64,000 nucleotides of DNA from Rhodococcus rhodnii (GTDB lineage Bacteria > Actinomycetota > Actinomycetes > Mycobacteriales > Pseudonocardiaceae): assembly GCA_000720375.1 (NCBI GenBank), contig JOAA01000023.1, positions 62,001 to 126,000 of the forward strand, written 5' to 3'. Below are positions 34,449 to 42,052 of this stretch, piece by piece. A model generated the notes under the pieces. The model saw nothing but the letters and a program-made list of their open reading frames with translations. It did not search any database and had not been told where the DNA came from. The translations under genes and the position numbers were made by a program. Numbering within the stretch: position 1 is the first letter of the stretch; each line of letters starts with the position of its first letter.

Positions 34449-35147
34449 CTAGCCGATCATTCGCGTGGCGTCGATGCCCAGGAGCCGGTGCAGTGCCTGC
34501 TCACCGGCCGATGTCAGGCGTACGGCTCTGCTGCTGCCGACTCGCCTGATCCACTCATTCTGCTGGAATCGTTGGCAGATGTGTGCTCCCGACGCGCCCG
34601 CCAGGTGTGATCGCCGTTCGGTCCAGTCCAGACAGGCTCGCGTGATCGGCCTTCTCGCCGGGCGTAGATCGATGCCGAGGTCCACGGTCAGCCAGGTCAT
34701 GCCGGCCTTGGTCAGTGCGAATCCGGTGTCCTGGTCGAGCAGGCCGTTGTCGACCATCGCGTCCGTGATCGCCACGCCGAGCTTTCCGGCGAGATGGTCG
34801 TAGCAGGTGCGGCCTCGGGCCAGCGCCGCCGACGTGGTTGCCGAGCGCAGCGTTTTCGGGCCGTCCGACGCAGGTTGGACGTATGCCAGGAGGTTTTCCA
34901 GGAGCTCGGCCACGTGGGGCCCGGAAAGCTGTACGTAGCGGTGGCGTCCCTGGCGCCGTTCCGTGAGCAGACCACTGGCGACCAGCCGGTTGAGGTGCTC
35001 GGTCGTTGTCGAGGCCGCGACCCCGGCGTGCCGGGCAAGCTCGCGCCCGGTCCACGCCCGGCCGTCCAACAACGCCAGGCAGAACTCCGCCCTGGTTTCG
35101 TCGGCGAGCAATGCTGCCAGCTTCGCGAGATCGGCTCCACGTGCCAT
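34449..35147 (-). CDS. ArsR-family transcriptional regulator
   Basis: 232 residues from ATG 35147, chosen because GAGGTGGC lies eight bases upstream; GTG starts at 35192 and 35156 are also in frame. The winged-helix part is clear: LAKLAALLADETRAEFCLALLDGRAWTGRELARHAGVAASTTTEHLNRLVASGLLTERRQGRHRYVQLSGPHVAELLENL. The C-terminal 130 residues are a helical domain seen in longer ArsR relatives (ARGRTCYDHLAGKLGVAITDAMVDNGLL, ACLDWTERRSHLAGASGAHICQRF). No metal-binding Cys pair of classical ArsR is visible. It is divergent from the small P450-like gene across a 74 bp gap and is probably its regulator. Confidence 0.88.
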   Translation of the reverse strand: MARGADLAKLAALLADETRAEFCLALLDGRAWTGRELARHAGVAASTTTEHLNRLVASGLLTERRQGRHRYVQLSGPHVAELLENLLAYVQPASDGPKTLRSATTSAALARGRTCYDHLAGKLGVAITDAMVDNGLLDQDTGFALTKAGMTWLTVDLGIDLRPARRPITRACLDWTERRSHLAGASGAHICQRFQQNEWIRRVGSSRAVRLTSAGEQALHRLLGIDATRMIG

Positions 35148-35221
35148 CGATGCCACCTCACCATTGTCGGTGCCCGTCGTTTCGGCGCACACCGAACCGA
35201 CACGGCCGTACGGTGGCCGGC

Positions 35222-36019
35222 ATGCTCACCGATCCCGCCTTCACCATTCCGCCCGTGCCCACCGGAGGCCCGGCGGTGGGAATCCGTTGGCTGCGAAGGC
35301 ATGTCGCCCGGTTCGCGAACGGGGCCGACCACGATCGACGCCGACTACAGGTCACCAGCGTGCTCGCCGAAGCGGACCTGGCTGGGCTGCGTCGGCTGGC
35401 CGCGGAGCACACCCGTGCCGTGCTCGACGATGCCGACGGGCGTCCGGTTGACCTGATGACGCGGGTAGCACGCGTGGTGCCGATCGATGTGCTCGTCGCT
35501 GCACTGGGGCTGCCGTCGGTACGCGCCGGAGCCGTGGCGGTGGTGGCCAAGGCATACCAGCCCGGCAGCGGGCCGGAGAAACCTGCCGATGAGGCCGTGC
35601 GCGAACTCGTCGAGGCATTCGGCGGGAGCACGGACGAATCCGTGGCGGCCAAGATCGCGCTGTTGGTCCAAGCATGTGACGCGACCGCGGGCCTGGTCGG
35701 GAACGCCGCTCTGGCAATGCTGCGGAACACCAACCGGCCGGTGGAAACCGTCGTCGCCGAAACATTGCAGCAGAACCCTCCCGTCCGCATGACGCGCCGA
35801 CTGGCGGCCGACACCGGGACGGTCGTAGCGGTGGACCTCGCCGCGAGCGGCCTTCCCTTCGGCGCCGGGCCACACCAATGCCCTGGCCGCGATCACGCGA
35901 TAGCCATCACCACCGGCATCCTGGAATCTGTCCAGGGTTGCCGGCTCGCCGAGGACAACAACGACTACGAGCCATCCGCCGCGCTACGAGTACCAGCCAA
36001 GCTGGCGGTTGTCCGATAA
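35222..36019 (+). CDS. Small degenerate cytochrome P450-like protein
   Basis: 265 residues from ATG 35222, about two thirds of a normal P450. The N-terminal half is helical (PVPTGGPAVGIRWLRRHVARFANG, DHDRRRLQVTSVLAEADLAGLRRLA). A short I-helix-like segment, LLVQACDATAGLVGNAALAML, and the haem loop FGAGPHQCPGRDHAIAITTGIL with Cys are intact. The K-helix ExxR reads ETLQ (Arg lost), and the B-C and F-G regions are shortened. Such ArsR-linked mini P450s recur in actinobacteria; haem may be bound, but ordinary monooxygenase chemistry is doubtful. It converges with GH127 (3-bp gap). Confidence 0.72.
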   Translation: MLTDPAFTIPPVPTGGPAVGIRWLRRHVARFANGADHDRRRLQVTSVLAEADLAGLRRLAAEHTRAVLDDADGRPVDLMTRVARVVPIDVLVAALGLPSVRAGAVAVVAKAYQPGSGPEKPADEAVRELVEAFGGSTDESVAAKIALLVQACDATAGLVGNAALAMLRNTNRPVETVVAETLQQNPPVRMTRRLAADTGTVVAVDLAASGLPFGAGPHQCPGRDHAIAITTGILESVQGCRLAEDNNDYEPSAALRVPAKLAVVR

Positions 36020-36022
36020 GGC

Positions 36023-38989
36023 TCAGGGACGCATGCTCTCCTCGGCCCGCATCGCAGCGGCGATCACGGCTTGACGGTCACGACGGGTGAACCTGCCACG
36101 TGCCTGCCACTCCGCCGAAACGTCCCCGACTCGCCGGACGAAACGGCCATGGTCTGCGAACGGGGCCGCCTGCCAAACGCGGTCGAGGAACGAGAAACCT
36201 TCGTCGTCCACCGTCCCATTCGACACACCGGAGTCGACCGACCCGAACACCACGGTCGGCTCCACCCGCTTGAAATAGATGTGGTGCGCATCGTTGATAC
36301 CGATGTACAGCGGCCGCAACGTGTGGTCGTGCGTGCCGAAGAAGTTGGGCTGCCCCAACGGTTTGACCGCGGCGCCGAGGTCGCCGTCGAGTTTGAGGTG
36401 CTTGTAGAACGAGAATGTCCGCCAGGTCCGGGAGTTGTTCAGTGCCGGAAGCACGAGCGGGCCGTAACACAGGCTCTGCACCGTCGGATCGTCGAGCGCC
36501 CGCTCGACACGCAGGCTGAACGGCATCGAGATCTCGATCCGGTCCCCCGGCGCCCAAGTCCTTTTCAGACTGAGATACGTGCCCGCAACGGCCTGACCAT
36601 CTTGTGCGACACCGTTGATCGTGACCGCGAAGCCCTTCCGGACCCAGCCCGGTACTCGGAGTTTGATCTCCAACTCGCCACGGCCGTTGACGGTCAACGT
36701 GCTCTTCTGCTCGCGGGGGAAGTCCGTCTGCTGGGCGACCGTGAAGCCGTCCCAGCGAAGGGACGAGGCGATGTAGAGGTTGACGTACAACGTCTTGCCG
36801 TCGGCCGACCGGAAGTAGATCGAGTCCTGGTACTTGGTGTGGTTCTCCAGCCCGGTGCCACCGCAACAGGTGCCGAGGTTGCCGAATCCCCTTGTGGCGC
36901 CTGGGTGTGCTGGCAGGAAGTAGGTCACCATCGGGTCGGACGCGCTGTCCGCGTCACGCCGGGAACCAAGGATGTGGTTCACCAGGCCTCGTTCGTAGTA
37001 GTCCATGTACGCCGGGTCCGGGTCATGGAAGAACAGGTTCCTGGACAGCTTGAGGAGGTTGTAGGTGGAGCAGGTCTCGCCACCACCATTGCCCGAGTCG
37101 GTCTGCGGCCGCATCTGGTAGGTCAGCGAACCGGCGATGTCGTCGCGCGGCTGGAACAGCTCGGCGTTGGTGTTCTCGGGGTAGCCCGCTCCCGCCGCGT
37201 ACTGACCGCCGGCCGAGCCGTGGCTGAACATGCGGTGCGGCACGACCATGTGCCAGAAGTTCTCCGCGGCCGTGAAGTACTCCTGGCTGGCGGGGCTTTG
37301 TTCGAAGACACGCAGGTAGCCGATGAACTGCGGAACGTGCTGGTTGACGTGGATCCCCCGCAGCACATCGCGATTCTCCACGGCCGCAGGGAAAACAGTG
37401 CGCCGGTTGTCGAAACACGTGGCAGTCGTCAGGTAAGCGGCCTTGCGGGCCGGGTCCGTTTCGATCGCGGCGAGATGCGCCATGACCTCGTTCATCCCGC
37501 CGTATTCGCCCGCGATGTGCAAGGACCACATCCGGTTCAGCCGTTCACGGTCCAGTTTGGACAACCTGCTGTGCACCCAGTCGCCCACCTTGCGGGCGAT
37601 CCGCAGCGCCTGTTCGTTGCCGGTCAGGTGGTACGCGTCGAGCAGACCCCGCGCGATCTTGTGCAGGGTGTAGTACGGCGCCCAGATACCGGCGGCGCTG
37701 TAGTTCGTGAACTCCTCCAGCCTGATGAACTGGGCCTCGGTGTACGCCGACAGGAATCCGGGGTGCCGCCGCCCGTCGGTGGCGCCGAAGAACTCGGCGT
37801 CGTTGCCACGCCCGGACGAGTCCACAATAGACTTGCCGGGCGCCTCGTCGAACCGGTACCACGCCACCAGGTCCGCCTGACCCGCCGCGCCGGCGTTCTG
37901 CGCCACGGCCGCCACCTCGGCGCCGGTGAGAGCGCGACCGAAGATCTGGAACTCGTCGATCGTGCCGTTCAGGAACTTGATGTTGACCTGCGGGAACTGG
38001 GCCCGGCCGATCCAGTTGGCGGTGGCGCCCAGGTCCGCCGGACCGAGGTTGAGGGTGCCGGTCCCGGCAGCCACTCCGTCGACGTAGATGGTGCCGACGT
38101 TGCCCGCCTTGGTGATAGCGACGTGGGTCCACGTGCCGGCAGTCAGCTGCGTTGTGGCATCGACGCGCTGCTCGCCTTCGCTGCCGCTGGTGGTGATCGC
38201 GAACCGCGGGCCACCGCTTGAGGTGTGTGCGGCGAGGTACATCCGGACCTTCGAGTCGGCGGCGCTGTCACCCGGCTTGCCGAAGTCGAAGATCCGCGCG
38301 TCCGCGTCCCGGTCCGCCAGGTTGACCCACGTGGCCACGGTGAAGTCGGTCAGCCCGGTCGTGACACTGGCAGGCACGGCGATGTGGTCAGCGTCGCCGG
38401 TGATGTGTCCGTTGGGCGTGCCGGTCAGCCGGATCGCGGTGCCCGATCGGCCGGGCACTCGAGGCGTCGGCCTCGCCGCGGCGGCGGCCAGCGCGTCCTG
38501 GCATTCCCCCAAGGCCGCGACCATGTAGTCGAGTTTGTCCTTGAAGATCTGCTCACGAGTCGACGCGTAGGACTGTGCCAGCAACGTCAGGAAATGGCCG
38601 GTGTAGTGACCGCGCAGGTTTCCGTCCGGACTCTCCCAGCTGCCGATCGGGCTGGCGCCCTTGTGGTCGAGGCCGGCGTTGACGCGGAAGCTGCGCAACA
38701 TCCGGTCAGGACCGCGCTTGTCGTCACGGACGCCGCCCGCGACGCTCGGCCCGTACTCGCGGGCGAAATGAAGCAGACGGTCTCGTTTCTCCCTGAACAC
38801 ACTGTTGCCGAGGGTCACCTGGTCCAAGTCGAACGGTTGCACTAGCCAACTGCGCGGGTTGGGGAAACCCACCGGGACTCCAGCAGGTCCGGCATGTGCC
38901 TGGGTTGAGAGCAACGGAAGAGCCACCGGAGCCGCGGCAGCCAGTGCGCCCAGCTGAAGGACCCGGCGCCGGGATAAATCCTTGTTCAT
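36023..38989 (-). CDS. Exported GH127 beta-L-arabinofuranosidase with inserted LamG domain
   Basis: 988 residues from ATG 38989. A twin-arginine signal, DLSRRRVLQLGALAAAAPVALPLL, ends at AHA. Residues 45-170 begin the (alpha/alpha)6 barrel (WLVQPFDLDQVTLGNSVF), then a LamG/concanavalin-like domain is inserted at about 180-405 (FTVATWVNL, GTWTHVAITKAGNVGTIYVDG, GTIDEFQIFGRALTGAEV), after which the barrel resumes at HPGFLSAYTEAQF. The zinc/thiolate site of GH127 is complete: Glu638-Thr-Cys640 (GGGETCSTYNL) and Cys708-Cys709 (LGTCCGGTGLE). It should release beta-L-arabinofuranosides from plant glycans outside the cell, with the LamG domain aiding binding. A LacI-type palindrome and an ACATGTAA site lie upstream. 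Confidence 0.9.
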   Translation of the reverse strand: MNKDLSRRRVLQLGALAAAAPVALPLLSTQAHAGPAGVPVGFPNPRSWLVQPFDLDQVTLGNSVFREKRDRLLHFAREYGPSVAGGVRDDKRGPDRMLRSFRVNAGLDHKGASPIGSWESPDGNLRGHYTGHFLTLLAQSYASTREQIFKDKLDYMVAALGECQDALAAAAARPTPRVPGRSGTAIRLTGTPNGHITGDADHIAVPASVTTGLTDFTVATWVNLADRDADARIFDFGKPGDSAADSKVRMYLAAHTSSGGPRFAITTSGSEGEQRVDATTQLTAGTWTHVAITKAGNVGTIYVDGVAAGTGTLNLGPADLGATANWIGRAQFPQVNIKFLNGTIDEFQIFGRALTGAEVAAVAQNAGAAGQADLVAWYRFDEAPGKSIVDSSGRGNDAEFFGATDGRRHPGFLSAYTEAQFIRLEEFTNYSAAGIWAPYYTLHKIARGLLDAYHLTGNEQALRIARKVGDWVHSRLSKLDRERLNRMWSLHIAGEYGGMNEVMAHLAAIETDPARKAAYLTTATCFDNRRTVFPAAVENRDVLRGIHVNQHVPQFIGYLRVFEQSPASQEYFTAAENFWHMVVPHRMFSHGSAGGQYAAGAGYPENTNAELFQPRDDIAGSLTYQMRPQTDSGNGGGETCSTYNLLKLSRNLFFHDPDPAYMDYYERGLVNHILGSRRDADSASDPMVTYFLPAHPGATRGFGNLGTCCGGTGLENHTKYQDSIYFRSADGKTLYVNLYIASSLRWDGFTVAQQTDFPREQKSTLTVNGRGELEIKLRVPGWVRKGFAVTINGVAQDGQAVAGTYLSLKRTWAPGDRIEISMPFSLRVERALDDPTVQSLCYGPLVLPALNNSRTWRTFSFYKHLKLDGDLGAAVKPLGQPNFFGTHDHTLRPLYIGINDAHHIYFKRVEPTVVFGSVDSGVSNGTVDDEGFSFLDRVWQAAPFADHGRFVRRVGDVSAEWQARGRFTRRDRQAVIAAAMRAEESMRP

Positions 38990-39012
38990 CCAGTTCCCCA
39001 CAACTGTGTAGG

Positions 39013-39026
39013 TGTTAGCGCTAACA
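39013..39026. promoter_or_regulatory. LacI-type operator palindrome upstream of GH127
   Basis: tgttagcgctaaca is a perfect 14-bp palindrome, the classic form for LacI/GalR-family regulators of sugar genes in actinobacteria. It lies 24 bp upstream of the GH127 start. No lacI gene is in the window, so control would be by a distant regulator. Confidence 0.65.
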
Positions 39027-39054
39027 AGGCGGTCGACTTCGTCTGCGCGGGATG

Positions 39055-39062
39055 ACATGTAA
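39055..39062. promoter_or_regulatory. ACATGTAA site, possible GntR operator half
   Basis: acatgtaa lies 66 bp upstream of the GH127 start, 61 bp from the 3' end of the GntR gene. The same octamer recurs at 39907-39914, within a perfect ttacatgtaa palindrome upstream of the M6 protease gene. Confidence 0.35.
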
Positions 39063-39122
39063 GGTGTGCAATGGTACTGATCGTCAGAATCGAACGTCAA
39101 GGACGCCGATCGGGTCAAGCTC

Positions 39123-39800
39123 CTACTCCGGCGAGCGCCCCGCCCACTCCCGGCGAGTGTGGCCGATGTGCGTACTCATCAGCTTTTTCAGCTTCTTCGC
39201 GTCGCCCGCGGCGATCAGGTCGCACATCTCGACGTGCTCAAGCGCGCTGTCGGCCAGGCGTCCCGAGGCGACGAGGGCAGAGAGCCCGTACAGGCGGGTC
39301 TGTGCACGCAGATCGTCGACGATCCGAACCAGACGCTCGTTGCCCGCGGCCGCGAGCAACCGGAGATGGAATTCCCGGTCGGCGTTGATGTAACTGACGA
39401 GGTCGCCCTCGGCCGCGGCGTCGACGATGGCCGATGCGAGCGCGCGCAGGGCATCCAGCTCGCTGCCGGTGATGCGCGGGACGGCCTCGGCGGCGGCGGT
39501 CGGCTCGAGCAACTGCCGGATCTGGGTGATGTGGTCGAGGTCGGTCTCGGAGATGACGGTGACCTTGTAGCCCCGGTTGCGGACCACCTCGACCAGCCCT
39601 TGCTTGACCAGGTCGAGCATGGCCTCACGGACCGGGGTGGCGGAAATGCCGAACCGTTCGGCCAGTCCCGAGGCGGAGTACAGCTCGCCTGGCCGCATCT
39701 CGCCGGAGACGATGGCCCCGCGCAGCACATTCACGACCTCTTCCCGGACGCTCGTCCAACGCGCGAATGAGGGCAGCGCCAAGTGCCGCGGTTCAGCCAT
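39123..39800 (-). CDS. GntR-family regulator, FadR subgroup
   Basis: 225 residues from ATG 39800. Winged HTH: TSVREEVVNVLRGAIVSGEMRPGELYSASGLAERFGISATPVREAMLDLVKQGLVEVVRNRGYKVTVI. FCD ligand domain: DHITQIRQLLEPTAAAEAVPRITGSELDALRAL, DLVSYINADREFHLRLLAAAGNERLVRIVDDLRAQTRLYG, EHVEMCDLIAAGDAKKLKKLMSTHIGHTRREW, whose Asp and three His form the usual metal-ligand site. It is probably the local regulator of the flanking exported enzymes: shared ACATGTAA sequences sit before the GH127 and M6 genes. Its effector is unknown. Confidence 0.9.
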   Translation of the reverse strand: MAEPRHLALPSFARWTSVREEVVNVLRGAIVSGEMRPGELYSASGLAERFGISATPVREAMLDLVKQGLVEVVRNRGYKVTVISETDLDHITQIRQLLEPTAAAEAVPRITGSELDALRALASAIVDAAAEGDLVSYINADREFHLRLLAAAGNERLVRIVDDLRAQTRLYGLSALVASGRLADSALEHVEMCDLIAAGDAKKLKKLMSTHIGHTRREWAGRSPE

Positions 39801-39904
39801 CTACGGTCCTAGTTCGATGTCGTCGGTGGGCCATTCCACCGTGGACCATTCTAGTCCTGAGCCGTTCCGCTGACCCATGGACCAGCACGGTGCCATGTCG
39901 TATT

Positions 39905-39914
39905 TTACATGTAA
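39905..39914. promoter_or_regulatory. Palindrome ttacatgtaa upstream of the M6 protease gene
   Basis: A perfect 10-bp palindrome in the 149-bp gap between the divergent GntR and M6 genes, 35 bp before the M6 start. It shares its core with the site near GH127. A GntR autoregulatory role is inferred. Confidence 0.4.
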
Positions 39915-39949
39915 CCGACCATCGGCGAGCCCAAGGGAGCGTGGGTGCG

Positions 39950-42052
39950 ATGAGGTTGACCGGAAAGGGTGCGCCGAGGCGGTTATCAGGCGTTCTCGCC
40001 ATCACCGCCACCCTTGTCGTCGGACTGGCGACGAGCGCACCCCAGGCAAGCCCAGCGGACTTCAAGGTCGATCCGATCGATCCCCAGCGGTGGCAGAACC
40101 AGTACGACATGACGTGGGCGGACTGGACCGACATCCCGGGCACCAGATGGAACGACCCGGACGCCAAGCCCAGTGCGCGCGGCCTGCGGATCGCACTGGT
40201 CGCCGTCGACTTCCCGGACCAGCCCTTCGTGATCACGCAGCCGAAGAAGAGCGATCCGTTCGGCAACCCGCAGATCGACCCGATCGCACGGGCGGACGTG
40301 CCACGGTTCTACCGCGACTACTACATGATCCCGAACGAGCACAACCACGGCCGCACCATCCACGAGTACTGGATGGAGCAGAGCCGCGGCAAGCTCGGCG
40401 TCGGCAAGATGGACACCTTCGGCGCATATCGGCTGCCCCGCAACCTGTTCGAATACGGCCTGAACGAGTGGGGGCAGACCGCGTCCTGCCCGAAAGGCCA
40501 CGCCTGCAACGGAAATCTCGACAACGCCGCTGACACGGCATGGAAGGCCGACCTCGCCGCGCGCGGCATTCCCTGTCCGGACAGCCGATGCGGCTACGAC
40601 GTGATCCTGCGGGTCTACGCCGGATACGACGAGACCAGCATCTGGCAGGAGTTCGGCGAGATGAAGTTCAACCGCAAGGAGGACATCCCCGACGAGTGGG
40701 GCCCGCCCCCGTCGGTCGATCCGGACAACACGATGCCCAACTGGGCGCCCACCCGGTACGTCGAGTGGACCTCCTGGCGCGCCGCCGCGCAGCAGTGGGG
40801 CCTGTCATCCATCCGGCAGGCGGAGAGCTCGGGGACGATCACCCACGAGATGGGCCACTACTTCTTCAACATCGGCGACAACAACAACAATCCGTTCTCC
40901 GACCGCCAGAATCCGCCCAGCCCGTTGCACCGGGTGGGTTCCGCGCCGTGGGACATGATGGACCGCGGCTCGTTCAACGGTCCGGGCGGCCACCACATGC
41001 GCTGGGTCATCCCGCCGAACATGGGTGGCTGGTCACCGGCCGGCCTGATGGTCCGCAACAAGATCCACGCCGGCATCGTGCCCGCGGACAACGTTCTGGA
41101 CGTCAGCCGCGAAGCCCTTGCCGGAACCGGCCTCGTCGTCGACAGAGTCACTGCTCGTGCCGTCGATCCGGGGCAGGGCGGGACATCCGGCATCAAGGTC
41201 CGCCTCGACGGCGCGGGCCGGCCCGACCGCACGCCGGACTGCGACATCAACACCGATCCGTTCTGCCACGGCAACGTCGGCTGGGACCACTACACGCTCG
41301 AAGTCGTCGACCGGATGGGTTTCGACTCGTTCACCCCGGACAGCGGCGTCATCATCGCCAAGAACAAGACAGGCGAAGGAAACACCTGCGGCTACAACTG
41401 CTTCAACTGGGTCGTCGACGCCAACCCCAAGGACATCGGCCTGGTCGACTTCCACCGTCCCGACGGCACCCCCGTCATGGCCTCCATCGCCGACCATCGT
41501 CAGCTCAACGACGCGGCCTTCCACGCGGGCCTGAACTCCGGTTCGGCCTACGAGTGGGTCGACAAGGCGAACCGGCTGCACTTCTACGTCATCGGCATTG
41601 AACGTGACGGCCGCGGCGTCCTGTCCTACACCCTCGCCGTGCGTTCCCTCGATGGCTCCGGCCCGCAACGCCGTGGCGTCAGCCTCGGCAAGCCCGTGAT
41701 CAGCGGCCTGCAACCCGGCCGGGCCGCGAAGTGTGCCTTCCCGCTCACCAACACCGGTCAGACCGCCACCACGACGACGGGCCACACCAGCACGAACGTG
41801 TCCGCCAAACTGAACAACGACGTCTACCGGCTCTCGGTCTCGTCTCGTGGCAGGGGCTGGACGGCCCAGCTGGACAACGCGCTGACCACGGCCACCGCTG
41901 GGCAGACCGTCACCGTCCCGGTGTACGTCTCCCGTACCCCCGGTTCCACGCGCGACACGACCGTCACGCTGACCGCCGTCTCCGAAAGCGATCCCACTGT
42001 GACTCGTTCCCTCACCTGCACTGTCGACCTCCGCGACACGGCTCGCGGATGA
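39950..42052 (+). CDS. Secreted M6-family metalloprotease (immune inhibitor A-like)
   Basis: 700 residues from ATG 39950. The signal sequence RLSGVLAITATLVVGLATSAPQAS precedes the mature protein. Zinc site GTITHEMGHYFF with His299, Glu300 and His303; the substrate region IALVAVDFPDQPF and DYYMIPNEHNHGRTIHEYWMEQSRGKLGVGKMDTFGAYRLP is the M6 propeptide-to-catalytic pattern. PWDMMDRGSFNGPGGHHMRW resembles the Met-turn area. The last 150 residues form beta-rich, Thr-rich domains (ATAGQTVTVPVYVSRTPGSTRDTTVTLTAVSESDPTVT), like actinobacterial NEW3/Ig modules for adhesion. It likely degrades extracellular protein. It is coupled to the S15 gene by ATGA overlap. Confidence 0.9.
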   Translation: MRLTGKGAPRRLSGVLAITATLVVGLATSAPQASPADFKVDPIDPQRWQNQYDMTWADWTDIPGTRWNDPDAKPSARGLRIALVAVDFPDQPFVITQPKKSDPFGNPQIDPIARADVPRFYRDYYMIPNEHNHGRTIHEYWMEQSRGKLGVGKMDTFGAYRLPRNLFEYGLNEWGQTASCPKGHACNGNLDNAADTAWKADLAARGIPCPDSRCGYDVILRVYAGYDETSIWQEFGEMKFNRKEDIPDEWGPPPSVDPDNTMPNWAPTRYVEWTSWRAAAQQWGLSSIRQAESSGTITHEMGHYFFNIGDNNNNPFSDRQNPPSPLHRVGSAPWDMMDRGSFNGPGGHHMRWVIPPNMGGWSPAGLMVRNKIHAGIVPADNVLDVSREALAGTGLVVDRVTARAVDPGQGGTSGIKVRLDGAGRPDRTPDCDINTDPFCHGNVGWDHYTLEVVDRMGFDSFTPDSGVIIAKNKTGEGNTCGYNCFNWVVDANPKDIGLVDFHRPDGTPVMASIADHRQLNDAAFHAGLNSGSAYEWVDKANRLHFYVIGIERDGRGVLSYTLAVRSLDGSGPQRRGVSLGKPVISGLQPGRAAKCAFPLTNTGQTATTTTGHTSTNVSAKLNNDVYRLSVSSRGRGWTAQLDNALTTATAGQTVTVPVYVSRTPGSTRDTTVTLTAVSESDPTVTRSLTCTVDLRDTARG

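Noticed and set aside
36071..38221. 716-codon plus-strand frame opposite GH127.
   Set aside because: The minus-strand frame carries the GH127 zinc site and signal peptide; the opposite frame shows only Arg/Val/Gly-rich sequence.
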